From Sympetrum striolatum (Eukaryota; Arthropoda; Insecta; Odonata; Libellulidae), in assembly GCA_947579665.1 (NCBI GenBank), contig OX388345.1:36733849-36797848 (forward strand): a stretch of 64,000 nucleotides of DNA. Reading direction: 5' to 3'. How positions within the stretch are numbered: position 1 is the first letter of the stretch; the number at the start of each line of letters is the position of its first letter. The position numbers were made by a program, and so were the translations under genes. Shown one piece after another: positions 1 to 12,380 of the stretch. Under the pieces are notes generated by a model. It was not told where the DNA came from and searched no databases. It worked only from the letters and a program-made list of their open reading frames with translations.

Positions 1-2708
1 GTTCGCAAGATTCACGGCTTCGGAGACTCGGGACGCTTATACTTGGCTGGAATAAAAAGGACTACTGCGGAAAACGGCGTAAATCACTCCCAAACCAGAC
101 TCGCCCTCGTTTTATTTTTTCGGATACGAGGAAACAGCATCCAACTGAGTGGAGTTCTAGGTTGGGGGAGGGGGGCGAAATGGTAGTCGAGGAAGGGTGT
201 TCTTTTGCCGGGAAGACTTAAAGCGGGGGCGAAAGAATAACTGAGACAGATGGGCATAAGGATGTTACAAGTATGGAGTATTTTGGTGTTAGGGTCACCT
301 TAAAATGTTTCCAAGATTGAGGATCAACAGTGTCAAGAGGTAAATTTTCATACGAGTGTCGCCGCCATAATGCTACAGTTGATATTTCTAGGACTTTCTG
401 AAGTTCATATTTTTAAGAGGCAGTGTTTTTGAAATCGTCATTTCAGTATATATGGTTATTAGAGATACTTATTATTCGTGGTTCAAATAAATACGTAATC
501 AAGTAAGAACTCGTATATGACATATTATGATTAATTCATGTAATACTCAAAATTAAGATACTTATTATTGGAAGATTATCTCCGTGTATTTTCTTATGTA
601 GAAATATTTTTCCAAAATTTAACTGTTACTGACATCCACCAAAGACCTGCTAGAAATTTATTATTCGCAGTTTGCTTTCCGTATATTTCGTTTTTACTAT
701 TGATAAATATATTTTTTTGTATCCTCAAACTCAGTTGATGAAATTCACACACTTTCACATGTAGTGTGTGAATAATTACATTTAATAAGAAAAGGTGATA
801 TCTCATCGAACGAAATTTGTGCCTAACAAACGATGTTAACTACTGTTTCTAGGTACGGTACTCTTACAGGGTTATTGGCTTCAAATATGATTCTAGTGAA
901 CATAAAATTAGTACCACTTTAATTAGAAATAGATCAATGTACAAGGAGTTAGTTTAAAGGACATATTCAGGTTTCTAAATTAGCCCTGACCAGTATTCGG
1001 GACTTCATATTTACATTATTTATTTATTTATCAGAATATGTACAAAACCTTTCGAATATACATATTTTTAATCATTAAATTTATATTTCTCCGTATTTTC
1101 ACGTTTTATAACAACAATTTAAGTTTAATTAATACATCGTTTTATCATTCTTGATGTTTTAGATGAAATTGTATGATTAGACATTTTGCATAACAAAGCT
1201 ACCTTATTTTAGTTGAATTAATCTGTTTATCATAACAGCTTATAAAGCGGTATTTTTAGAATAGGTGTCATCAATTAAGCATTGCGAAAAAATGTCTTCT
1301 TTCCAAGAAGTAGATATTTATACCCTAATTGTAACTTTTTCGTGCTTATCAAGCCGGATACACTCGGTTGAAATGAAACTTAATGAAAATTTTAAATATA
1401 TCTGTAAAATGTATTAGAAAACGGATTAATTGGCTAAGTCAATTTTTTGAGAGATAGAACAGGGGTCATTAAATTATCGCAGAGTAACTGAAAATATGTG
1501 GTAGAAATGGATTTATTCCTGTGAGCCATTAGCGTTGCGAATCTCACAATTTCGAAATTCGAGTTAGTTACGAACTCGATGAAAGATGATAAGAAAGATG
1601 TGTGGCGTAATGGCGGCGGCGTGCTCGTGATTTACTCGTATGAGTTATTTCGCTATAAACGACGCAATTTACCTAATCCCGTGAGAAATTCCAGCTCTCT
1701 TCGCCACGATCTGCGCGACAGCTCCACTCCACAATTAATAGTGATTTACAACTTGCTAAATGTCATATTTCTAGAAGGACATTTTAAATGGACAATGAGG
1801 TTTCCCAAGAGTGTATCTCGTCACTTTTATCTCCGGTCAAATTTATTTCGTTCATTTCCGAAGAAATTAGAGAGAATAAGTTGTAGTTCTTTATTTAGTA
1901 AATTTTTGTATTGTATATTGTTTAATTATTTATATATTATGATATATCTGATTGGAAGTTAGTAATTGTTAGGTATTCAAATCCCCTGACAAGTTGAAGA
2001 GATATGTATCTCCAATCACCCCTTAATGAAATAATGATGAAATCTTACATTTGTTTAGTACGTATTAATGCCTGAAGTTAATTCTATAATTTAAATAGAG
2101 CAAGGTGATCATTATCTATAATATCCTAACCTTCAGTCAGTAAACCTATTGAATTTCTCGCGTTTTCTTGATAATTTTGGATGATCATAGTTTAATTAGG
2201 ATTTTACTGTTAATTTATTATTGTTTGAAGATAAATTCTTTTTTCATTCTTTGAATTATCTTCAACTATAGAATTCTCATGTTTTTTAATTTTTTTTCCT
2301 TTTCATATCTCACTCATCGAAAAGCATATCTCTGAATATGTTTTTTTGTCTTCCGTAACGCCTTATACTCAGTTTTTAGATGGGTAATAAACATTATTTA
2401 TGTGGTTACCTTCCTGAGATTTTTGAATGAAATTTCAGATAGTGTCCTGTTCAAAAATTTTATATTTTATCTAGATGAAAGAAAAATTTTCAAACAGTAT
2501 TGCAAAATGCAGGACTTAAATCTCTTTTCTTTGAAGCATTTCTTTATTGTAATCAAATATTTGAATTTTTAATATCCACACCTAGTTTTGAAGTGGTTCA
2601 TTCTTAAGTATTCGATTGCTTGAAAATTTCGGTTAATATATGACTCAAAAACAAAAGAATAGTAGGATTTGTAAATTTTATATACATTAAGAGTTAGATA
2701 AGATCTTT
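1..2708. other. AT-rich non-coding block with a short GC-richer start
   Basis: The first 250 bases are CpG-richer and G-rich (a G run near 165-178) and may be the edge of a regulatory island that begins outside the window. From about 260 on the DNA is AT-rich, with a TTTA microsatellite near 1016-1032. A 127-codon open frame at 1579-1962 has no recognisable domain, and its second half is simply AT-rich sequence, so I do not call it a gene. I see nothing else to annotate here. Confidence 0.6.
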
Positions 2709-2718
2709 ATATACGTGG

Positions 2719-2848
2719 AAAGGAGCTGGTGCTTTCCCGGCGAATATTGTGGATGAAGTTCTCTCGGGTTGCAAGCCGAGTGGTTTCTTCGATGTCTCTC
2801 GACGTTTCGGTCCCTGTCTCCGGAACCATCTTCAGGAGCGAAGTTTTT
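2719..2848 (-). mobile_element. 130-bp insertion with 9-bp target duplication and hammerhead-like core
   Basis: The segment is bounded by two copies of TATACGTGG, at 2710-2718 and 2849-2857, as expected of a transposed insertion. It is GC-richer than its surroundings. The minus strand carries CTGAAGA (forward 2829-2835), then a stem GGTTCC/GGGACC, then GAAAC (forward 2804-2808), then a small hairpin and ATC. This order is that of a type I hammerhead ribozyme core (CUGANGA, stem II, GAAA, stem III, UH). The CCTGAAGATGG...CCGAAACGTCG motif is known to me as a dispersed invertebrate repeat. The family is not certain; a Penelope-like or other retroelement end is possible. Stem I pairing is imperfect and there is an extra U before stem II, so catalytic activity is doubtful. 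Confidence 0.5.
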
Positions 2849-2857
2849 TATACGTGG

Positions 2858-4419
2858 TTGTTAATGAGGCCATATTTTTTCATGGAGTGAAGTTACTCTA
2901 AATTATTGAAAATTAAAGTTTCTAAGTATTAGAGAAGATAATTTAAGCTGTAACATTAACATTGCTTACATTTTTACAGTGGTATTTTAAAAATAGGAAC
3001 CAATGATATGCTTGTCTAAATATAGAATCAAAGCAATGAATAATTCTGTCAATTTTAAGACTGGAATAAATGGTGTAATTTACAATATTAGTAAATTTAA
3101 AATGTGAGGAATCTAAAGTGAAGAATTTACTTTATATTCCAATAAAACTTCTTGCGGGCCTAAATTGGGATATAAACAATGAAGTTGCAAGAGAAATAAT
3201 TATACTAATAATAAAAGCGTACATCCGATGAATTACTCCGTAGGACCCAAAAATCTACGAATCCTTTGGAAGGAGAGAAGAGGGATGAGGTGGGGAAGTG
3301 ATGAGGGCATTTGGGGAGTGTGGAGGGACAGATGCTCCGAGTTGCAGGATGAATAGGAGATGGGCAATAATTCTCTCGCCACTGAAAGTTTTATTTTTAT
3401 TCCTAAGAAGTGGTTTAAACGTAAGGCGGTTTTTAAATCTTTACGGATGGGTTGATATACTGCGGCAGTTAATGATTGATTAAGGAGGATTTTATATCTC
3501 AAGTTATACTGCGGTGCTAGAAGATAAGCTATTTTCATTTCTCTGTGGTTATTTACGTAGAGAATATTCTTGTTTCTCTATCATTACTATTATCATACTT
3601 TAGACAACCAGCTACGATTTTTTATATCCACTTATGATTAGTAAATAATTAGTTATTATTATTAGTAAATTAGTTAGTTAGTAAATAACTCATAGTAACT
3701 TATAGTTAACTAATTTAAGTTATAATATGTTAATAATAAGATATAATAAGTTACTCGGTTCAGATATAAATCCGTTTTCGAACTCATTCAGGCTCAGATA
3801 TAAAACCGTCTCGAACCCAGATTTGGCGTGACAATTCTTTTGAATACATTCGATGTTTTTACTCATGTTTACACTTTCACTTAGTACACTGTTATAGGTT
3901 TTTCTTAAGGGATACCTTTTCACATCGATTATTTAAATATTATTTATCTTTTCAGATAGGTCTCAATGATATGATTTTTATAGATTCTTCGTAACAGATA
4001 TTATGAAGTTCTTGTATTTATTTGATAGATATGAACTGTATAGACAACTACGTTATTAATGTCATCATTATAATAGAATAATTAACTTGAAAAATTCGTA
4101 AATTCAAGGTAATCAAAGTGTGAGTATGATAATTAAAATTACCAAATCAGAAAAAATGTGTAAAAACATCATGATAAATATTGCTTTAAAAACGCATTAC
4201 CTTCTACAATAAATGTTTTGCTTTTCACAAAAAATCATAAGTTAGAAGGTGATTGATTTAGAACAGTATCTATAGATAAATTTTCTCATGAAGATCTAAG
4301 ATTTTTACTCTAATTGAAATACAATCGTCGGGTAATTACTTATCTCATCTCTACTCCCTGTATTTAAAAATTGGTTTTTTGGCGAGCATACAAAACCTCT
4401 TCTCATGCACACCTTAATC
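2858..4419. other. AT-rich spacer
   Basis: This is AT-rich sequence with short overlapping open frames on both strands near 3233-3538 that show no family features. Around 3610-3720 there is low-complexity TAGTTA/TAAATA sequence with small inverted repeats. A short tandem duplication at 3757-3824 is listed separately. No gene is supported. Confidence 0.5.
3757..3824. repeat. Two-unit tandem repeat, period 34
   Basis: The unit starting GGTTCAGATATAAATCCGT at 3757 is repeated, diverged, from 3791 as GGCTCAGATATAAAACCGT. Both units continue into a TCGAAC motif. Two copies at a fixed spacing with substitutions suggest a local slippage duplication. Confidence 0.55.
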
Positions 4420-4830
4420 TCGCTTCAAATGATTTCGTTTGCTGTTGGCAATATCCCTCTAATTATAACTGTGATAACCTCGCGATAAAAATAACGATCA
4501 TTTTTGATTGACGATGTCGTGCAATGGAAAGATAAGAGTAATTTAAATTTGGGCGAGTTATTCAAGCGGAAGGTTCTTTGTCCGTGCAATTAAACGCTTT
4601 ACCTCCCACGCGTCTCAATATATTATATTCCATGATGCATTTTCCTCACAGCGATGAGAATCGATTTCGGGATGGAAATTTTTCATAATGCGACCTCGAG
4701 TGCAGAGTTCTCAAGTAACATTAAGAATGTCACAGCGTGCTGCGGGAAATAAATTTGCAAGATTTATAATATTTATTCGTGAGTTCGTAATTTATGTTTG
4801 CGACATTAGGTTCGGCCGGCGCATTAAATT
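4420..4830. promoter_or_regulatory. Candidate enhancer-like patch
   Basis: This stretch has more balanced composition than its flanks. It is dense in TAATTA/CAATTA/TTTAT homeodomain-type cores, GATAA motifs and a TGATTGAC Hox/Pbx-like site, with few open frames. Such mixtures are typical of insect developmental enhancers, but motif density alone is weak evidence. No conservation data are available here, so the call is tentative. Confidence 0.2.
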
Positions 4831-5329
4831 TTGGTTACGCGTCTGTAAACATTAATGATATTCTTGTATGAGAATGTAGTTTTATTAATATCTCGAAAGA
4901 TTGGGACACTTCAATGTAAACGTCTTAAGTTTGGGATGGCGATTCGGAAGATTCATACCTTTGCGAAACGATTTAATACGCGACTACATTATTTTTCCGT
5001 TGACTCAACTCCCATATAAATGAATGGGATTTTTCATGCTTTCTTTTCGTGGGCACTGATGCATATGTTGTATTACTTTTACTGCAGAGAACTTACAAAA
5101 TTAAAATGGTGCCGTATACGATTCATTTTTTTATATTTTTCTAACCTTTTGCACGATACGAATAATTATGATAATGAAATCCACATTATTTGATTAAGTT
5201 ATCGATAATAATTCTCTACTGAAAGTTCTTTTTACAAGACTTCCCTTGGACTAAAAAATATTGCTAAGTCTCCATCTTCCAAATAAAGTCATTGATTTGT
5301 CTTCAATTGATTGATTTATCGATTTATGT

Positions 5330-5660
5330 TATTAATAATTGTATTAAATGACAGATGGACGGACATTTATTCTGAGAGCAGAGCCAGTGGAAAATTTAAT
5401 TATCGTCAAGATAATTAATTCATCCAAACACGTCTCCACCGAGATTGTTTACGTTGACCGTAATACGTTTCTTGACTGAATTATCTCAAAGAATCTGGAG
5501 ATATGTATTAATTAGTCAATCCACCCCTCAGCCCTTAAAATTGGATACACGTTGATAAATTATAATTGCTGATTCTATCATGTCCTCGATTTACGTAATA
5601 GCCTCATCCGTCTGCGTCAGGCACGTGATTTCAGCATCTAAATTTCCCGCATTTTCAGTA
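5330..5660. promoter_or_regulatory. Candidate enhancer-like patch
   Basis: This patch contains CAGATGG and CACGTG E-boxes, several AATTAATT/TAATTA cores and a TGATTTCAGCA segment in sequence that is less AT-biased than its neighbours. It is compatible with a cis-regulatory module, but that is an inference from motif content only. The rest of 4,830-6,960 is AT-rich with no supported gene. Confidence 0.18.
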
Positions 5661-6961
5661 AAATAAATGTCGCCTTTCCCTGAAATCTTCTATTTTTGGT
5701 TCTCATTTTTAATGTTCAAAGTGATTGCAGTATACTCCTCAATGCGTTGATATTAAATTTGAGATTTGGTTTCTAAAGATGATAAGTATATATTTCGAAG
5801 CGAATGACATGAAATTAAAAGATAATTATCTCTGAAAACAACATCTTATATTTACGCATGCATCTATATTTATAGACTAGGGAAAGCTTTTACATGAGTC
5901 TAGACTAACGTTTCTGCACCTTTATTTTTATTCATAGCATTATTTGAAGCTTCCCGTAAATGAATGCTGAAATTTAAAGTAAATTCTGTGTTGACAATTT
6001 CTTTTTGACCTAAAATGAATGTCGATAGCATCTGCTTCCCTTCAAAAGATTTTATAATTTAAAAATATCATTCATTCGTTCTTGAAAGAAAAAGTGCTGT
6101 AAATAAAGCAAAGCTGTATCCAAGGAATCAAAGATACAATAATTCATCTAGTATATTTTTTATTCTATTTTTACATTGCTACAAAAAATAGAGAAGTTAG
6201 AATGAAAGTAACTAGTTTGAACTATCCATCGTTAGTTTTCTTTGAAGCACTCGTATACTACTCTTTCTATTTGAAAATGTTCTACTACCGAAAAGGACAT
6301 TTTTTATTAAAATGTTAATATTTCGCTTAGATATAATTTGAGAAAAATGTATTACAATCTCTTTCGACATTTCAGCATTACAAAAGTCGGATTTTTAGAA
6401 AGATCTCTTTTCGATTTCGTGATATTTCATTGAATCATTTGGAGCCCCAGGAGATCCATTTAGGAAGATAATAATTACAGCCGTGTATAAGTGGTATAAA
6501 TAATGAAGAGTATAGAATAACTATCAGGAATGTGGGAGACTAGGGTTTGAGCTCCATTCCGGCCGCATCTAATCTAATATGCATCTATGTTTATTCTTGG
6601 GCTATAGGCATATTGCTGTAAAGAGGTGATTCAAGTAAACTGACTCAAAAAATCGCTACAGAATTTCGAACTTCAGCTTCAAAGGCATTCGCGTAAATTC
6701 TACTGGTGTAATAATTTCCCAAAATAAGATGATGCGTATAAAATATACAAATTACAAATACGCAATGTGTGTATTGTGTAGGGACACAATATTCGGTATG
6801 CAGATAGCAGTAAAGACGTGGATTAAGAATCTGTTGCTGAAACAAAGTAGACAAAAATAGAGGCGAAATTATTTCGAGGAATAGGACTGAACACGGAAGT
6901 GTATGCACAGAGTATAGAGAGAAACATAATGGATTACTTCTGCCTTCAGTTCGTGGAACCA

Positions 6962-7232
6962 TCTAATATTATTCACGTCGAATAAAATACTCCGGAAACC
7001 TTTGGTTTCCATTGGAAGCGTTTTATCAAACTGACACAGTAAGTCAGACCAGTACATGACTAGTTAGTTAGACTCAGTCAAACTAGTAAATGACTAGTTA
7101 GACTCAGGTAGTGAGGCTAGTAAATGACTAGCTAATTAGACTCAGCCAGTTTAGTTTTAGTTTAGTTTAGTTAACTTTCCCTGTGGAAACCAAAATATTT
7201 CGGAGTATGTATTCACCATGAATAATATAGAC
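6962..7232. mobile_element. Foldback (inverted-repeat) element, 271 bp
   Basis: The two ends are inverted copies. The left arm, 6962-7020, reads TCTAATATTATTCAC... through ACTCCGGAAACC to TTTGGTTTCCATTGGAAG. The complement of 7178-7232 gives the same order with scattered differences. The arms are about 55-60 bp. Between them lies a three-unit minisatellite (7049-7150). A TIR-bounded snap-back element with internal tandem repeats fits a foldback or MITE-type DNA transposon. No coding capacity or clear target duplication was found. Confidence 0.6.
7049..7150. repeat. Minisatellite, about 3 units of 33-34 bp
   Basis: Units built on AGTAAATGACTAGTTAGACTCAG recur three times, followed by a short TTTAG run (about 7150-7170). 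The array fills the loop of the surrounding inverted-repeat element and was probably amplified within it. Confidence 0.6.
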
Positions 7233-9215
7233 AGCTAGTTTTAGAGAGAAATTTGAGGGGTCTAAAAAGGGAGAGGCTTTGAGGACGAATAATACGAGAC
7301 AGTCCTCAGGTAGATTTAGAGTGTGGGTGGAGGTGTGGGTGTTGGGCAGGAGATGAATGCGTAGGGAGCGAGGTCGAAAAAGAGACGAGATAAGACCGTG
7401 AGGAATGCAGGAGTCCTAAGGGGTTTTAAAGATGCCGCGGCGGATACTAACTCGGCAGAGCTTCCACCCACAGATACTCCCCTTTCATCTCCACCAAAGA
7501 GTTATCTCTTCTTCCCTTTAGTCCAGGCTTCAAGGACTCACTATGTACCGAATCCCGTTCGGACATGAACCCGCTTTCTCCCTCGCACTAAATTTTCACC
7601 CATTTGCCTCCCGAATGCTTCGTGGGAAAGCACCCTTATCTTTCTCCTATAAAGGGTACCGGTTTATCAAAAATGCCTACATCTAGGATTTCCTCTGCTT
7701 CTTCTTGCCGTTCCTTTGCAGATTTGTTGCTTATACAGCCACGGATTCCACGAAAATTGCTTCGTTGTTAATGTTTCGGCAATTTACTGTTTTGTTGAAT
7801 TATTATACTATCGTAGTTTTCAATTTTGTTGTCAGTACCGATATAGTTGTCATTCACTACCTAAATAATTTAGTCATTAGCTCGTTTGATTTTTTTAAAT
7901 TTTTAATTTATAACTAGTTGAGGCTTTTCATGAATATTTTGAAATTTATAGCATAAAATATAGAAATACATTGAATATATATGCTATATTTTATCTGTTT
8001 TCTTTCAACATTTCTTGTTATCAAATTTTGACTGGAATGATTTTATATATTAATATATTAGCTTTTTATACTTCCTATTTAACATTAATTTTTGTTTTCA
8101 AGATTAATCATCCATTGCCATTTTCGGTCTCTTACTTCTTTGGAGTTATTTTAATTATTGCTTCAATTTGACTTTAGTTTGGGCAATTGTTTTTAATTCC
8201 TTGATATTTTCATATTTTTTTATTATTTTGTCGTTCCCTAATTTTGGCTCGATTCTAGGTTTGGACAAATTAACTTCATGGTCCTTTGATAAGCTAAGGC
8301 TGATGCATTAAACTTGTAACCAGCCTGCCAGGTAGCTCCGATAGGAGAAAACGCTGGTATTTTCTCTCTCGGAGTGCCTTCTGATTGCTCGAATTCCTTG
8401 CGTAATAGAGTCAATAGAATTAAAAAAAAATGTGAAAAAATTCGTCGCGTGCCTGGAAATTTAAAGTAGAATATAAGATTGGTTTATATTAATTATCCTC
8501 TCGGAAAATGTTTACAATGAAGACGCCTTTCGCCAGTGTAGGAACTGTGTTATAGCTCATTCCACGAACACCATCAAAATTTGGCAAATTCTTGATTTCG
8601 TGATTGAAGTACTCTGTTTTAATGTAAGGAATTGATGGTTGCAAGGTAGCTAGTTCAGAGTTGCCACAGATCTTTGTCTTCCCTTATGCGTCGCTCACAA
8701 AACTCGTGAATTCATTAATTGATTCAGGAATTCATAGCGATGTACTGGGTTTTCCAAAAGTTTGTTTGGACTATCCTGTATGATTAAAATTTTTCTTTCT
8801 TGTGATTCTAAAAAGTGGTTGATGGAGTCTTTATTTGTTCCTATGAATTAATTCCCATTCAATAACTTATAGATTAGCACTATCAATGCTGATTGGCGAA
8901 GGGTTTCTTTACCGCAAGACGTATTATATTCGGGTATACTACCGGTATTGTGTACATTCTTATAGACTACAGTGATAGTACCAATACTTTAAATAATGTA
9001 GGGATATTTATACGAATCAATTTTTTTAAATCGTATACGTTATCATTACGCCATCATATCGTTACGTTATCCCATTAATTTCAATAATATATCTATGTTA
9101 GACAAGTAAGGAAAACTTAACAGAATATTTCAGAAGGGCATAATTCGTCCAGTTTGTCTTTGTATGCTTCTTGTGCGTAGAATTAGCAAAAATTCGCTTT
9201 ATACTGTTAATTGAC
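7233..9215. other. Mixed spacer, mainly AT-rich
   Basis: About 7240-7660 is GC-richer and purine-rich, then C-rich. The rest is AT-rich. Near 8331-8390 a segment with balanced composition (AACCAGCCTGCCAGGTAGCT...) has the look of a short interspersed insertion, but no ends were found. At 8731 the string ACTGGGTTTTCCAAAAGTTTG resembles a mariner-type terminus without a partner. No gene is supported. Confidence 0.4.
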
Positions 9216-9219
9216 TCGT

Positions 9220-9770
9220 AAAAGTGGTGATTGGACAGGAGGGCGGATATTTTCTCCTTTCAGAATCTGTCCAACGGATTATTCTCTCCTCAGAGGACCT
9301 GTCGATATTTGGGCTCTACTTCTCCACGGTGTTTCATACTGCATTATCACTTAATTATTATTCGGAAGGAATGAGTTCAGGTGGAGTCGCTTGCAAGGGT
9401 CTCGGACGGAATTTTTCACGGTGAGGCGAGTGGAATTTCATTTGGCTTATCACATAAGGAAGCCCAGCTCCATTGTGCCTACGATGCTGGCGACCTCTCT
9501 CTAAGGAACGAAATGAAAGCGTCGACGATAAGTGCCAATAAAGATTCAAATAACGGATACAGGCGATTAATTGATTCGCGATACAATGGGTCCCGAGGGC
9601 TTCTTGAAAGTTCGGTTCATATGAGAGCCACATCAACACTGAAATGAGATGACTCGGTATTTTCCATTGAGAGAGAGGACTATAGATCAAGCTAATGATT
9701 GCTGTGGAGAAATTTCCAGCATCTGTTCTAATCGTCATTACAGACGATTAAACCATGCCTGAATGGGAGG
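9220..9770. other. GC-richer patch with overlapping ORFs on both strands
   Basis: Open frames of 126 codons (minus, 9358-9738) and 88 codons (plus, 9381-9647) overlap one another. This is what a stop-poor, CpG-richer patch gives by chance. Neither shows a recognisable domain, signal peptide or repeat. The patch may be regulatory or an exon of an unknown gene. I favour non-coding. Confidence 0.35.
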
Positions 9771-10281
9771 ACGGACTATAAAGCTTTGCTTTCATCCACA
9801 TATTATTCTTGAAAGATCATTTTAAACTAGTACGAATGAGCAGATTTGCATTTTATAAAATATTTTAAATGCTAGCTTATTCCTTCATGATAATTCTCAC
9901 ACTTTCTTTCCGCTCGTTAATGAAAATTACTCTTATCAGAGTTCTTTCGAGTTCAAGGGAAGGATATTGAAATACATTCGAAAAATAGGGTTCTTACAAG
10001 GAATTAGAAAACTTTCATAATCTCGGTAAGAATTTTTTTTTCAAGTTTTATTTTATGAATTTCATATTATTTATTTTTCGATTCATATTTAATAGAATAA
10101 CCCATTTATGAGCATTAATATTCTCATGTGTTGTACTTCTTTTTAGAAAGATCTGGTTGTAAATGAAAGAGATACATTCACGAAAAAAGGATAATTTAAT
10201 TTATTAGATATTCTCATTTTAATATGGTATGAAAGAGCTCAACTTTCTGAAATGAATGAAATGGTGGCTTCTCTAGTAATT

Positions 10282-10298
10282 ACGTTACGTTACGTTAA
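10282..10298. repeat. Short ACGTT microsatellite
   Basis: TTACG is repeated about three times in tandem in otherwise AT-rich sequence; it is listed for completeness. Confidence 0.5.
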
Positions 10299-10599
10299 AA
10301 TTACGTATTCTAAGTTATGGCTATAAAATTGACTGAATTATTGGGCGGTTAATTGATTTTTCTCAATTTTATGGTTCTCATAATCTATTGTGTCATTTCA
10401 GCCATAGGTCTGTTATTATCGATGAAACTTGAGTCTCGAATAATAATAAAAATGAAGCATCTTTTATTAGGGAAAGATTGAGAGTAATTAGTCTTTCTTA
10501 CATATATAATTTCTTCTCAAGTTCGTGTTACTTTCACAACGCGTCCGTTCTGAAAAAATAGGATTCTAATTCTGGCTTAGTCAAGTTCGTATCCTCAAT

Positions 10600-11710
10600 C
10601 TGTAGATTGATTCCAGTGGTGAGGGTCGTTTTCCAGATTTCGAAAACTCCCGCTTTAAGGAATGACTCAGGCCCTTGCGAAGACCAGCTCCTCACCTTCT
10701 AAGGACTAGAAGTGTTGTTAAACAAACCGTTCTAATCCCGATATATCCCGCCTATAACGAAGTAATGATTCGCCCCACGGGGAATCCGGGCTAAAATCGT
10801 TCCTTTGAAAGCGGACTCGGATGTCGCGGCGAGGACGCTGTTTATCGAGGAAACCCTCTTTCCGATAGACAGTAACGAGCACACACTCAATGGAAATGCC
10901 TCGGCCAAACAAAAAGCGTCCTGAAATAAAACGGGAAGTCAATTTTAAGTGCGCGTTGCTCATTCGGGAACCGGTCGAAGGGACGTGCCAAAACTCTGAC
11001 CGATTAAGATGGAATGACCAAGGCTCAAAGGATGCGAGGTCGGCGCGTTCGGGGTAGAGTGGTAAACTATGAGCTGGCAGGGACTAAAAGGGGCGTTGCC
11101 ACGGGTCTGTTTTGTTTTCTTTCGCGGGACTACGTGGCGACTCGAACGGTTAAAGGGTGCTTTATTTTTCGCCCCTGTGATGTTTTCGGGAGCGGAAATT
11201 CCGAACCCGCGCTAGAAGGCCGCGGACTTTTTTGCAAGACAGAATGGATGCGAAATTTTTCTGGCATTCTAGAGGAGTGAAATCTGAGCGATTTTCCTCC
11301 GGGATTCCTTCGCCCCAAAGTCCGCGGATGACAGCAGGGGAGTGACGTCCGGAAACGGGATTGAGTCGTCGTTTATTTTTGGGGTGCCGAGGGAACACCG
11401 GTCTTTAAGGGTGGTGTCGGTGTGACGACATCGGTCGCGTAGTCATCCCATTAAGGGGGAAGAAAAAGGGTTATCCAAAGCGAGTGAATTGGTTTGCTAA
11501 TAATAACGGAGGATTCGAACCTCGTCTGGACATCGGCGCCCAGAGAGTTATATTTCGCTGATGCGAGATTTCCAAACGAAGTGACGGATTGAGCCTCCTT
11601 CCAGCGATCCATCGGGTTATGTCACTATTCCATTTCGGAACGCAAACATTTGTTTTTTTTTCGGCGGTGGAATTTTTCCGTGGATGTGTTAAGTGAGTCA
11701 TAAGAGTGGT
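10600..11710. promoter_or_regulatory. CpG-richer island, candidate promoter or regulatory region
   Basis: For about 1.1 kb the sequence is clearly GC- and CpG-richer than the flanks and open on several frames of both strands, without any frame looking like a known protein. A perfect Pol III B-box consensus (GGTTCGAATCC) sits on the minus strand at about 11512-11522, but no A box lies at the right distance, so no tRNA is called. The island may be a promoter, an enhancer cluster or a 5' untranslated exon. This is inferred from composition only. Confidence 0.25.
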
Positions 11711-12380
11711 GGTAGAATTTATTTCTCTTGCTCTGCTCGCTAGGTTAACGAGTTTAATTTTTAGGCTTATGACGGTATACTAAATCATTGGCTAGTGGTG
11801 TAGTTATTAACCCTTCAGACCTGAATTTTTTCTATAAAGAAAACATCACTTTTGAGCGTAGTTGAGGCTTCCGTCATTCAATAAACAATAAAATCTCATT
11901 ATGAGACTCCTTTGATACAGGATTGGTATAATACTAAAATAAAATAAGCCAAACCATAAAAATAAATATTTAATTAATATGAATAATATATAATAAGCAC
12001 AGAAAATGGTGACCAATATATTGCACGCAGAGTATGAGAGACTATTTTAATCACATGATGTAAATAAATTATATCGCTTGCCGCTACGGTTACTTTCACC
12101 AAAGATCGACTACCTTCTGTTTAAGTTAAAATTAAGTACCTTGTGGCATTCTATTCTCCTTATTTTGCTCTTCCACTTTGGCCCAATCTATGTCCATTTC
12201 CTCCAGCCCTTTCTTGCTTTGATCCCGATTTCCTGTCGAGGATTAGAAAATAAGTTTCCTTGATGTCTTGTTCAAATTCCTCCCTTTCACATACGGCACC
12301 GCCGTTCTCCCTCGAATACATATGAATGAGGATGCGACCAGATAGAAAAGGAGTCTGAAAACCGCCCTCAATGGGCCGTC
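11711..12380. other. AT-rich spacer
   Basis: AT-rich sequence runs to about 12,100, then becomes more balanced. Only short, non-recognisable open frames are present. Nothing further is seen. Confidence 0.5.

Noticed and set aside
7049..7150. CRISPR array
   Set aside because: Units are contiguous, diverged and only three, lie within a foldback element, and the genome is eukaryotic.
8725..8770. Mariner terminus (ACTGGGTTTTCCAAAAGTTTG)
   Set aside because: No inverted partner or TA duplication was found within reach.
11505..11600. tRNA gene on the minus strand suggested by a perfect B box GGTTCGAATCC
   Set aside because: No A box at a workable distance and no cloverleaf; possibly a SINE scrap.
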